38,584 nt of DNA from Clostridiales bacterium UBA4706. Its GTDB lineage: Bacteria > Bacillota > Clostridia > Oscillospirales > Oscillospiraceae. The notes beneath the pieces are model-generated. The model did not search any database, was not told the DNA's origin, and worked only from the letters and a program-made list of their open reading frames with translations. Location: positions 609 to 39,192 of the forward strand of contig DHKA01000081.1 of assembly GCA_002404605.1 (NCBI GenBank), written 5' to 3'. Position 1 is the first letter of the stretch. The number at the start of each line of letters is the position of its first letter. Shown here piece by piece: positions 31,241-38,237 of this stretch. A program made the position numbers and the translations under genes.

Positions 31241-32599
31241 TTAGAGAAACAGCAGCAGCGCACACACGGCGGCAAGCACGCCGCCGACGACGCTGATGAT
31301 CGTATAGATCTTGCAGGACTTCGGATCGTCCTTTTCCTGCGCGTGGTATTCGCTGATGGCCGTGAGCTTGTCCTCCGGCAGACAGCCAGAGCGCACGGAC
31401 GAAATGCCGAGCTTTGCGGCGACGGTGTTTGCGGCGTTTTCGTGGTCGCCGGTCAGCAGCACCGGCTGCACGCCGAGCGCGGAGAGCTGCGCGATCATGC
31501 CGGCGCTCTCGGTGCGCAGCGTGTCGGCAAGGGCGATGTATCCGGCAAACGCGCCGTCCGCGGCGATATAGATTGCGGTGCAGCCCTGCCGGAGCTGCTC
31601 CTCCGCTTCAGCGGGTACCGTCATGGAAATACCGTGCTCCGCAAGCAGCGCGGCGTTTCCGGCAAGGACCGCATGGCCTTCGATATTTGCGCTCACGCCC
31701 CGGCCCGGGATCATGCAGGAATCTTCCGCGGCGGGGAGGGGAGAAGGAGAAGTCTTTTTATATCCCCGCACGACGGCCTTGCCGAGTGGGTGTTCGGAGA
31801 GATGCTCCGCTCCGGCGGCGAGCCGCAGCAGCGCGTCCTCCGGCACGCCGGGAGAGAAGCTCTTCACTTCCACGACCTACGGCGTACCGCAGGTGAGCGT
31901 GCCGGTCTTGTCGAACGCAATGACGTTTACCCGCGCGATACGCTCCAGCGCATCGCCCTCGCGCATGAGAAAGCCGTGCTTTGTGGCGTTGCCGATGGCG
32001 GCCGTGATAGCCGTCGGTGTGGCGAGCACGAGCGCGCACGGACAGAACACGACGAGGATCGTCACCTCGCGGATGATCTGCCCCGAGTGAATGACGCCGT
32101 CTACCGGGACGGTCTCTCCGGGGAGAACGCGCAGCACGTCGCCGACGCACACTTCCTCCGCCGGTACGACGTGCTCCGCGCCGCCGGAGACGATGCGCGC
32201 CGTCTGCGGCGTGAGATGGACGAGTTTTTCGATGCCCGCCCGCGCCTTTGCGACGGTCAGCTCTTCGAGCAGACCGCCGAACTGCATGATGAAAGCAACC
32301 TCGCCCGCGGCGAAGATCTCGCCGATACACACCGAGGCAATCAGCGCGAGCGACACGAGCACGTCCGCCTTGATGTCAAATTCCGTCACGAGCCCGATAA
32401 AGGCTTCCGGAAGGATCGGCACGCCGCAGAGGATGATGGCGATCCACGCAGGGTCCAACGGCAGCGACGAGCCGAAGGCGAGGCTTGCCAGCGCCGCGAT
32501 GCTGCCGATCACGAGCAGCGTGACGTCCTTTTTTATGCCGCCGAGCTCCAGAAAGCGCTCGAGGGCGTCGGTGATTCGTTTTATGGTAATTTCTTCTTC
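31241..32599 (-). pseudogene. Decayed heavy-metal (P1B) P-type ATPase
   Basis: One minus-strand frame runs from 32599 to 31241 and is broken by an in-frame TAG (complement of 31877-31879). Upstream of it are membrane segments, the start of the actuator domain (VGDVLRVLPGETVPVDGVI), the metal-site helix FCPCALVLATPTAI and the phosphorylation motif FDKTGTLT. Downstream are nucleotide-domain pieces (SEHPLGKAV, PGRGVSANIEG, VLLTGDHENAANTVAAKLGI, CLPEDKL). The actuator TGES loop and the following two membrane helices are missing between GVIHSGQ and IIREVTILVV, a deletion of roughly 100 residues. The GDGxNDAPAL segment and last helices are also missing; the tail (CKIYTIISVVGGVLAAVCAL) does not look like this family. 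The amber lies where CAG (Gln) is expected. CPC and the CsoR-type operator suggest copper export. It cannot be functional. Confidence 0.9.
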
Positions 32600-32601
32600 C
32601 T

Positions 32602-32620
32602 ATACCAATAGGGGTATTGG
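32602..32620. promoter_or_regulatory. CsoR-type operator in front of the ATPase pseudogene
   Basis: Two overlapping dyads occur: ATACC (32602-32606)/GGTAT (32613-32617) and CCAATA (32605-32610)/TATTGG (32615-32620) around GGGG. On the minus strand this reads ATACCCCTATTGGTAT, close to the GC-rich ATACCCC..GGTAT operators of CsoR copper repressors. A CsoR-family gene lies 0.7 kb away. Confidence 0.6.
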
Positions 32621-32725
32621 GTGTTGAGTGGGCGAAAGAAAAAATGCGGCTCCAAGGTCAAGCAGTTTCCGTCCCGGCGGCAGTGCCTGGTGAGGATGCT
32701 TCTTGCATATATGGAAGCCGAGTGA
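32621..32725 (+). pseudogene. Short gene remnant
   Basis: An open stretch of 34 codons ends at TGA 32723-32725 and reads KVKQFPSRRQCLVRMLLAYM near the end. This looks like a piece of a longer protein, with weak resemblance to the start of DUF2087, rather than a full gene. It has no ribosome site and lies between the decayed ATPase and an AT-rich gene. Confidence 0.25.
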
Positions 32726-32778
32726 TACGATGAAGCAAACGGATAAATCGGAGTTTAATTCTATGAGGTTGTACGCTA

Positions 32779-33192
32779 ATGATAAAATTTTGCAATTACT
32801 TGGATATACCGGATGAAAAGAAAGATGCTGTTTTGGAACAGCTGCTTCAAATAGGGTTTTGTCCTGCTTACGGAAAACTTAAGACGATGAAAAAAGAAAT
32901 GAATAAATCTCAAATAGGAAAGTTCCCACAATATCTTTTTGTATTTCGAAACGATAGATTGATCGGTTATATGTTTCTGATAGCGGAAAAGGAAAATTAC
33001 TGCAAGCCATTTCCATGGTGGGCAGTTGACAATTCTGATGAGTTGCCATTGAAAATTTCTATTCAACTACTGGAATTGGGGATAGAGATATCAGAGAAAT
33101 ATAATTATCCAATCTTGTCAAACAGGCTTAAACTTCAGCTTGAAAATCAGAAAAAAGGAATTGGGAGAAGACCGGAAAAATCATATCGTTGA
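32779..33192 (+). CDS. AT-rich hypothetical protein, probably acquired
   Basis: The product has 137 residues. ATG 32779 has TGAGGT at 32764-32769. The sequence is lysine- and isoleucine-rich (LPLKISIQLLELGIEISEKY) and uses AT-ending codons, unlike all neighbours, which are strongly GC-rich. No family was recognised with confidence. The segment FPQYLFVFRNDRLIGYMFLI is reminiscent of a central strand pair of GNAT acetyltransferases, but an acetyl-CoA motif is not evident. It lies in an AT-rich island between a decayed ATPase and a CsoR-family gene, which points to recent horizontal transfer. No partner gene is visible. Confidence 0.65.
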   Translation: MIKFCNYLDIPDEKKDAVLEQLLQIGFCPAYGKLKTMKKEMNKSQIGKFPQYLFVFRNDRLIGYMFLIAEKENYCKPFPWWAVDNSDELPLKISIQLLELGIEISEKYNYPILSNRLKLQLENQKKGIGRRPEKSYR

Positions 33193-33280
33193 ATTCCAAT
33201 CTGCCGAGCGGATAAAGGGCGCGTTTCTATATTCCTTTCGGTGTGCTGTATAATGTCCCCAAGAACCACCTTCTGCAAAT

Positions 33281-33315
33281 CAAACGGGAGCCCCGCTGTA
33301 CGGGGCTCCCGTTTG
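33281..33315 (-). terminator. Terminator of the CsoR-family gene
   Basis: CAAACGGGAGCCCCG (33281-33295) pairs perfectly with CGGGGCTCCCGTTTG (33301-33315), loop CTGTA. It lies 11 bases beyond the CsoR stop on the minus strand. T-runs are weak on both sides. Confidence 0.75.
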
Positions 33316-33326
33316 AATATTATTTG

Positions 33327-33590
33327 TTATTGCATATTGGCGAAGCGCTCGACTGCAGTGGTAAAGCTCTCGAGCGTTTTGTCCACATCGCCGTTGGCGA
33401 TTCGGTCGCGGATGCAGTGCTGGATGTGCCCTTCGAGCACGACCTTGCCGCAGCCGTTGAGCGCGGATTTCGCCGCGTTGATCTGGGAGAGAATGCCCTC
33501 GCGGGGGACGTCCTCGTCGATCATCCGGTCAATGGCCTGTGCCTGCCCGATGATCTTTTTCAGTCGGCGGTGCAGATTGTCTGCGTCCAT
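33327..33590 (-). CDS. CsoR/RcnR-family metal-sensing repressor with altered ligand set
   Basis: The product has 87 residues, the usual length for this all-helical family. It starts LHRRLKKIIGQAQAIDRMID and contains QINAAKSALNGCGKVVLEGH, then IQHC. Members bind operator DNA until a metal or sulfur species binds a Cys-His-Cys type site. Here the second and third ligands are present (His55, Cys59), but the first, expected as Cys in a motif like RPCEDVLTQI, is Arg30 (VPREGILSQI). An extra Cys47 is present. Metal sensing is therefore probably lost or altered, in line with the decay of the ATPase gene nearby. The ribosome site is weak. Confidence 0.88.
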   Translation of the reverse strand: MDADNLHRRLKKIIGQAQAIDRMIDEDVPREGILSQINAAKSALNGCGKVVLEGHIQHCIRDRIANGDVDKTLESFTTAVERFANMQ

Positions 33591-33667
33591 GCATTGCCGT
33601 AGCGTATGTCGCCTGCCTTTCCGTTTCCTCGGCTATTGTACCGGATGGAAACGGCTTTGTCAAATGC

Positions 33668-33919
33668 TCAGCCGTTAAGACCGCGCGCCTGGCGGTCCAT
33701 GTCCTCGACGACGATATCAAAGATCTCGCCGAGCGAGGCACAGTATTCGAGCACCTTCCACGGCTCATTGGTGTGGTAGTGGATCTTGATGAGCTCATCG
33801 TCCCCGACGGCGAGCAGGCAGTCGCCCTTGAAGTTGGCGCGGAAATAGTCGTTGATGGCGTCCTCGTCAAGGCCAGTGCCTTCGATAAGGAGCTGGGTAT
33901 CGTAGCGGTAATCGATCAT
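33668..33919 (-). CDS. Stand-alone FakA C-terminal-like (DAK1_2) domain protein
   Basis: The product has 83 residues. ATG is the complement of 33917-33919 with AAAGGAA upstream on the minus strand. The sequence RYDTQLLIEGTGLDEDAIND, then GDCLLAVGDDELIKIHYHTN, then EPWKVLEYCASLGEIFDI matches the C-terminal domain of fatty-acid kinase FakA (about 550 residues in full-length proteins). The ATP-binding DhaL-like domain is absent. It follows two DegV/FakB-like genes in the same operon with a 24-bp gap. It may help a full FakA made elsewhere, or bind FakB-type proteins on its own. Its small size and clean start argue against it being a simple fragment. Confidence 0.8.
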   Translation of the reverse strand: MIDYRYDTQLLIEGTGLDEDAINDYFRANFKGDCLLAVGDDELIKIHYHTNEPWKVLEYCASLGEIFDIVVEDMDRQARGLNG

Positions 33920-33943
33920 GGAAATATTCCTTTCTGCAATGAT

Positions 33944-34810
33944 TTACCGGTGCTCGCCGAGGAAGAACAGCGCGAGCGTGCCGGGGCCGGAGTGCGCGCC
34001 GATGACCGGGCCGACGACCACGATCTCCTTGACGGAAGCGCCGTAGCGCTCTTTGAGGATCGCGGCGAGCGTGTCGGCGTCCGCGCGGCAGTCTCCGTGA
34101 GAAATAAACACCGTTCCGCCGGATTTGTCAAGAGCGAGCTCGCCGTATTTGTCGGCCAGCGCGTTGAGCGAGGCCTTGCGGCCGCGGACCTTGAACATGT
34201 TGATGAGGTGGCCGGCGTCGTCCATATGCAGCACGGGCTTGAAGCCGAGCGCGTTGCCAACGAACGCGGTGGCGGCGCTGATGCGCCCACCGCGCTTGAG
34301 ATAGACGAGATCGTCCACCGTGAACCAGTGGCAGAGATGGAAACGGTTGTCGAGAACGACCTTTTCGCACTCCTCGATCGTGCCGCCCTCGCGCTTTTTC
34401 TGCACGGCCATATAAAGCAGTAGCCCGAACCCGCCGGACGCGCCGAACGTATCGACGCAGCGGATATCGCGTTCGGGGTACTTTTCGCGCAGATCCTGCG
34501 CAGCGATGCACCCGGCGTGGTACGTACCGCTCAGACCCGAGGAAAAACCGATGTAGAGGATATCCTTGCCGTCCTGCAGAATCGGCTCAAAGCCCTGTAC
34601 GAAGGCGTCCGCGTTCACGGCGCTCGTGCGCGCTACGCTGCCCTTGCGCATTCTGTCGTAAAACTCGGGGAAGGGAAGCTCGTAGTTCGAGTACTGGCGC
34701 GCATCGCCTTCGAACACGTAGGTCAGCCAGGAGTACGGCACGCCCCACTCCTTCAGAAGCTCCGGCGGGATGTCGCACGCGGAATCGGTGTAGATCACAA
34801 AGTCGTTCAT
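33944..34810 (-). CDS. DegV/FakB-family fatty-acid-binding protein
   Basis: The product has 288 residues. The start has a strong AGGAGAGGAG-type ribosome site on the minus strand. DegV marks are VIYTDSACDIPPELL, the fatty-acid pocket motif GFSSGLSGTYHAG, the RGRKASLNAL segment and the C-terminal VIGAHSGPGTLALFFLGE with the conserved His. FakB proteins present fatty acids to the kinase FakA, giving acyl-phosphate for phospholipid synthesis. It lies 30 bp after another DegV gene; two FakB-like proteins with different fatty-acid preference are usual in Firmicutes. The FakB role is inferred from the family. Confidence 0.92.
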   Translation of the reverse strand: MNDFVIYTDSACDIPPELLKEWGVPYSWLTYVFEGDARQYSNYELPFPEFYDRMRKGSVARTSAVNADAFVQGFEPILQDGKDILYIGFSSGLSGTYHAGCIAAQDLREKYPERDIRCVDTFGASGGFGLLLYMAVQKKREGGTIEECEKVVLDNRFHLCHWFTVDDLVYLKRGGRISAATAFVGNALGFKPVLHMDDAGHLINMFKVRGRKASLNALADKYGELALDKSGGTVFISHGDCRADADTLAAILKERYGASVKEIVVVGPVIGAHSGPGTLALFFLGEHR

Positions 34811-34840
34811 GGTATCTCCTCTCCTTATATATGCAGCAAA

Positions 34841-35719
34841 TTATCTTGATCGGACGTTCTCATCGCCGAGGAAAAACAGCGCCAGCGCGCCGGGGCCGAC
34901 GTGCGAGCCGGTCACGGGCTCATACATCACGGTCATGATCTCCTTCGGCGGGGCCACGATGCGCAGCGCCGAGGCGAGATACTCCGCGTCCTCCGCGCAG
35001 TCGGCATGGGCAATGCCCACGACCTGTGTCTCGGGCGCGACGACATATTTGCGGTAGCGCTCCACAAGAGCGTCAATGGACTTGCGGCGACCGCGGATCT
35101 TGTCTACGGCGACGATCGCACCCTCCTCGTTGCCCTTGAGTACGGGCTTGATGTGCAGCACCGAGGCGACGATCGCCTTGGCGTTGGAGAGCCGCCCGGT
35201 GCGGCGCAGGTACATGATATCGTCCACGGTGAAGATCTGGTACATCCGCCAGCGCATATCGCGCAGCGCCGCCGCCGTTTCGGAAAGCGTTGCGCCGCTC
35301 TCGCGCATCTCAATGGCGCGCAGCACAAGAATCCCCTCGCCGAGCGAGGCGCCGAGCGTATCGACGAGCTGGATATCGCGCCCGGGGAACTCTTCGCGCA
35401 GATCGCCCGCGGCGAGCTTGGCCGAGCCAAACGAACCGCTGATGCCGGACGACATGCCGACAAAGAGGATGTCCTCCCCGGCGGCGAGCAGAGGCCGCGC
35501 CGCAGCGATGAACCGTCCGGGGTTGACGAGAGAGGTCGTCACGACTGTGCCCTTGCGCATCGCGCCGTAATACGCCGCGCCGTCGAACGTCTCGGTATCG
35601 AGACAGGTGTGCTCCGCACCGTCATAGGAATAGGAAAACGGCGCAACGGTGATGCCGTGCTTCTGCAGAAGCGGCGTCGGCAGGTTGGCGGATGTATCGG
35701 TAAGGATAGCAAAAGACAA
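34841..35719 (-). CDS. DegV/FakB-family fatty-acid-binding protein, TTG start
   Basis: The product has 292 residues. The start codon is TTG (complement of 35717-35719) with GGAGGG eight bases upstream; no in-frame ATG fits. DegV marks are FAILTDTSANLPTPLLQKHG, MSSGISGSFGSAKLAAGDLR, RGRRKSIDALVERY and PVTGSHVGPGALALFFLGDE. It is the first gene of a three-gene minus-strand operon behind a near-consensus promoter. It differs clearly from the second DegV protein (for example in the lid region), so the two are not a recent duplication. Confidence 0.92.
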   Translation of the reverse strand: MSFAILTDTSANLPTPLLQKHGITVAPFSYSYDGAEHTCLDTETFDGAAYYGAMRKGTVVTTSLVNPGRFIAAARPLLAAGEDILFVGMSSGISGSFGSAKLAAGDLREEFPGRDIQLVDTLGASLGEGILVLRAIEMRESGATLSETAAALRDMRWRMYQIFTVDDIMYLRRTGRLSNAKAIVASVLHIKPVLKGNEEGAIVAVDKIRGRRKSIDALVERYRKYVVAPETQVVGIAHADCAEDAEYLASALRIVAPPKEIMTVMYEPVTGSHVGPGALALFFLGDENVRSR

Positions 35720-35754
35720 GATGTTTGCCCTCCATGCATCTAATATTTGATATT

Positions 35755-35783
35755 ATTATAAATCAAGGTCAAAATTAAGTCAA
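35755..35783 (-). promoter_or_regulatory. Promoter of the DegV operon
   Basis: On the minus strand, -35 TTGACT (complement of 35778-35783), 17-bp spacer, -10 TATAAT (complement of 35755-35760), about 35 bp upstream of the TTG start. Confidence 0.88.
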
Positions 35784-35805
35784 TGGGAAAAGGCACAATT
35801 ACTGC

Positions 35806-35833
35806 TTGTAAAATCGGCAGGATGTGGTATAAT
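35806..35833 (+). promoter_or_regulatory. Promoter of the DUF1836 gene
   Basis: -35 TTGTAA (35806-35811), 16-bp spacer, -10 TATAAT (35828-35833) preceded by TGG, giving an extended -10. The two divergent -35 boxes are only 22 bp apart, so one regulator could control both directions. Confidence 0.82.
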
Positions 35834-35854
35834 CCTGTCTGCGAGGTGATGAAA

Positions 35855-36490
35855 ATGGCATACGATAATGCGCTCGTTGCGGGCAAATTGCGCCGCTGGG
35901 AAAAGTATCTGGACGATTTCCGTCTCCCACGCTGGGAGGAGATCCCCAATCTGGGATTATATATGGAACAGGTTACGGTGCTGCTGCGCGAATATCTGGA
36001 TTATCTCCCGCCGGAGCTCAAGGACGAGCAGTTCATTACGGCGGCGACGATCAACAACTATGTCCGCATCAAGGTCATGCCGGAGCCGGTGAAGCGGCGG
36101 TATTACCGCGTGCATATCGCGTATCTCATCATCATTCTGACGCTCAAGCAGTCGCTGAGCATTGCGCTCATCCAGAAGGTCATTCCGATGGGCCTACCTG
36201 AAGAAGAGGTAGAGCGCATCTACACCTCTTATGCTTCCCGCCACCAGCAGGCGGCGCAGTTTTTCATCCGGCAGATACGCCTTGCGGCCGGGCCGATCCT
36301 CAACCACGAGGAGAGCGCGGAGATCACGACCGAGCACGCCGAAGATCTCGTCATGCTCACGGCCATCATGGGCGGCTTCACGCGGCTGTTCGCCGAAAAA
36401 CTCCTCCTGCTCGACGGGAAGGACCTTACAAACGGCGGCAGCATCGCCCAGTCCGGCGTAAGACGGGATAAAAAAGAAGATAAAGAGTAA
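35855..36490 (+). CDS. DUF1836 family protein, putative DNA-binding regulator
   Basis: The product has 211 residues. ATG 35855 is six bases from GAGGTG (35843-35848); ATG 35849 abuts it and is less likely. DUF1836 marks are FITAATINNYVRIKVMPEPV, then KRRYYRVHIAYLIIILTLKQ, a MerR-like helical region with a winged element. Members are found in Clostridia and Bacilli and are presumed regulators. It is divergent from the two DegV genes with overlapping control regions, so it may regulate them and fatty-acid use; this is inference. A strong terminator directly follows the stop. Confidence 0.85.
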   Translation: MAYDNALVAGKLRRWEKYLDDFRLPRWEEIPNLGLYMEQVTVLLREYLDYLPPELKDEQFITAATINNYVRIKVMPEPVKRRYYRVHIAYLIIILTLKQSLSIALIQKVIPMGLPEEEVERIYTSYASRHQQAAQFFIRQIRLAAGPILNHEESAEITTEHAEDLVMLTAIMGGFTRLFAEKLLLLDGKDLTNGGSIAQSGVRRDKKEDKE

Positions 36491-36522
36491 AAAAATCCTC
36501 CGATGAAAATCGGAGGATTTTT
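36491..36522. terminator. Bidirectional terminator between DUF1836 and pyruvate kinase genes
   Basis: AAAAATCCTCCGAT (36491-36504) pairs perfectly with ATCGGAGGATTTTT (36509-36522), loop GAAA. It starts right after the DUF1836 stop and lies 15 bases beyond the convergent pyk stop. Confidence 0.93.
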
Positions 36523-36537
36523 GTGTATCAGATTTTT

Positions 36538-37956
36538 TTACCGGATGGTCTGTACCTTGACCATGTTGGTGCTGCCGTGGGTGTTGAGCGGGATGCCGGC
36601 GGTCATAACGACGGTGTCGCCGGAGGCAATATAGCCGAGCTCCTTCGCCTTTTCAATGGCGCAGTGGAAGAGCACATCCACGCTGTCCACCGGCTGCGTG
36701 CGCAGCGGGTACACGCCCCAGACGAGCGAAAGCTGGTGGTAGACCTTCTCGGACGGCGTCGCGGCGAGGATCATCTGCGCCGGGCGGTATTTGGCAACGC
36801 GGCGCGCGGCCTTGCCGGTGCTCGTGTCGGCGATGATCGCCTGCGCATACGTCTGCTCGGCCATCGTGCAAGCGGCGGCGCTCACGGCGTTGGTGTTGTC
36901 GGAGTGATCCATCGCGTGCCAGATGTTCTTGTAGATATCGGCGGCGAAAGCGTCCTGCTCGGCCTGCTCGGCGATACGCGCCATAGTCTTCACGGCGTCC
37001 ACGGGGTACTTGCCCGCGGCAGTCTCGCCGGAGAGCATCACGGCGCTGCTGCCGTCAAAGACGGCGTTTGCCACGTCGGAGATCTCCGCACGGGTCGGGC
37101 GGCGGTTTTCCTCCATGCTGTCGAGCATCTGCGTGGCGGTGATAACGGTCTTACCCGCCTGGCAGCAGGAGCGGATGAAGTGCTTCTGGATGCCGGGGAG
37201 ACGTTCAAACGGGATCTCCACGCCCATGTCGCCGCGGGCGACCATGATACCGTCGGAAGCGGCGAGGATCTCGTCAAACTTCTCAACGCCCTCGGTGTTC
37301 TCAATCTTTGCGATGATGCGGATGCCCTCGCCGCCATGGGAGTTGAGGAACGAGCGCATATCGATAATGTCCTGCGCGCGGCGCGTAAACGAGGCGGCGA
37401 CGTAATCGACGTTCTGCTCGATGCCGAAGAGAAGGTCGCTCTTGTCGCGCTCGGAGAGAAACGGCATGTTCAGCCGTGCGCCGGGGATGTTCACGCCCTT
37501 CTGACTCTTCATCATGCCGCCGTCTACGACGGTGCAGCGGATCTCGGTGTCGGTCGTCTCCTCCACGCGGAAGGAGAGCTCGCCGTCGTCCACGAGGAGC
37601 GTATCGCCGCTCTTTACGTCGGCGGGAAGCTCGGCATAGTTCACATAGCAGCGCTCGGCCGTGCCGGGCGTTTCCACGGTGGAGAAGGTGTACGTCTGGC
37701 CGGAAACGACCTCGACCGGCTCGTCGAAGAGACCGAGACGGATCTCCGGGCCCTTGGTGTCGAGCATCACGGCGGCGGGGAGCTTCAGCTCGTCGCGCAC
37801 CTTGCGGAAGCGCGCGATCATCTCGGCGTGGCTCTCATGGGTGCCGTGGGAGAAGTTCATTCGGGCAACGTTCAGCCCGGCGAGCAGGAGCTCACGCATG
37901 ACTTCTTCGCTGCTGCTGGCGGGACCGATGGTACAAATGATCTTTGTTCTGCGCAT
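36538..37956 (-). CDS. pyk: Pyruvate kinase
   Basis: The product has 472 residues. The ATG (complement of 37954-37956) is chosen because MRRTKIICTIGPASSSEEVM is the standard start; AAGGATGAGGG precedes it on the minus strand. The enzyme converts phosphoenolpyruvate and ADP to pyruvate and ATP. Motifs are RMNFSHGTHESH, AVMLDTKGPEIR, IIAKIENTEGV with the catalytic Lys, DGIMVARGDMGVEIPFERLP and TATQMLDSMEENRRPTRAE. It lacks the extra C-terminal PEP-utiliser domain found in Bacillus enzymes, so it is the short form. It is monocistronic, with its own promoter and terminator. Confidence 0.97.
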   Translation of the reverse strand: MRRTKIICTIGPASSSEEVMRELLLAGLNVARMNFSHGTHESHAEMIARFRKVRDELKLPAAVMLDTKGPEIRLGLFDEPVEVVSGQTYTFSTVETPGTAERCYVNYAELPADVKSGDTLLVDDGELSFRVEETTDTEIRCTVVDGGMMKSQKGVNIPGARLNMPFLSERDKSDLLFGIEQNVDYVAASFTRRAQDIIDMRSFLNSHGGEGIRIIAKIENTEGVEKFDEILAASDGIMVARGDMGVEIPFERLPGIQKHFIRSCCQAGKTVITATQMLDSMEENRRPTRAEISDVANAVFDGSSAVMLSGETAAGKYPVDAVKTMARIAEQAEQDAFAADIYKNIWHAMDHSDNTNAVSAAACTMAEQTYAQAIIADTSTGKAARRVAKYRPAQMILAATPSEKVYHQLSLVWGVYPLRTQPVDSVDVLFHCAIEKAKELGYIASGDTVVMTAGIPLNTHGSTNMVKVQTIR

Positions 37957-37999
37957 ATATCCCTCATCCTTTTCTATAATTTTCTCTATTTCCATGCGC

Positions 38000-38028
38000 A
38001 TAATACCACAACCTCCGCCATAAGGCAA
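38000..38028 (-). promoter_or_regulatory. Promoter of pyk
   Basis: On the minus strand, -35 TTGCCT (complement of 38023-38028), 17-bp spacer, -10 TATTAT (complement of 38000-38005), about 44 bp upstream of the start codon. Confidence 0.72.
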
Positions 38029-38119
38029 CGCACATTCTACATAGTTTTTCCGCGGCAAACCGTACAATTTTCAGCATGCCCCTGCCGCGCAGGTTTTATT
38101 TGCATTCTGTATAAACTCC

Positions 38120-38147
38120 TTGCTTTTTCGCGGGAATTTGATATAAT
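38120..38147 (+). promoter_or_regulatory. Promoter of the NifU-like gene
   Basis: -35 TTGCTT (38120-38125), 16-bp spacer, -10 TATAAT (38142-38147), 90 bp upstream of the start codon. The leader between them holds GC-rich short dyads but no riboswitch that I recognise. Confidence 0.75.
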
Positions 38148-38161
38148 ACGAAGCTGGATAC

Positions 38162-38174
38162 GGAAACGTTTCAA
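38162..38174 (+). promoter_or_regulatory. LacI/cre-like operator of the NifU-like gene
   Basis: GGAAACGTTTCAA contains the perfect palindrome GAAACGTTTC (38163-38172) and starts 15 bp after the -10 box. It shares GGAAACG and the central CG with the operators at 20394 and 23650, at the same position relative to the promoter. It could bind the same regulator or CcpA. Confidence 0.55.
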
Positions 38175-38237
38175 AGTTAACAACGGGCCGGTGCCGGCTC
38201 TCCGGCTGCGGCTCTTTTAGGAAAGGATGGATACACT

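Noticed and set aside
31343..32611. Plus-strand frame of 422 codons across the ATPase pseudogene
   Set aside because: The minus strand carries unmistakable P-type ATPase motifs; the plus-strand translation is Arg/His-rich without domains.
36523..38220. Plus-strand frame of 565 codons across pyruvate kinase
   Set aside because: Antisense shadow of pyk; no ribosome site and no motif.
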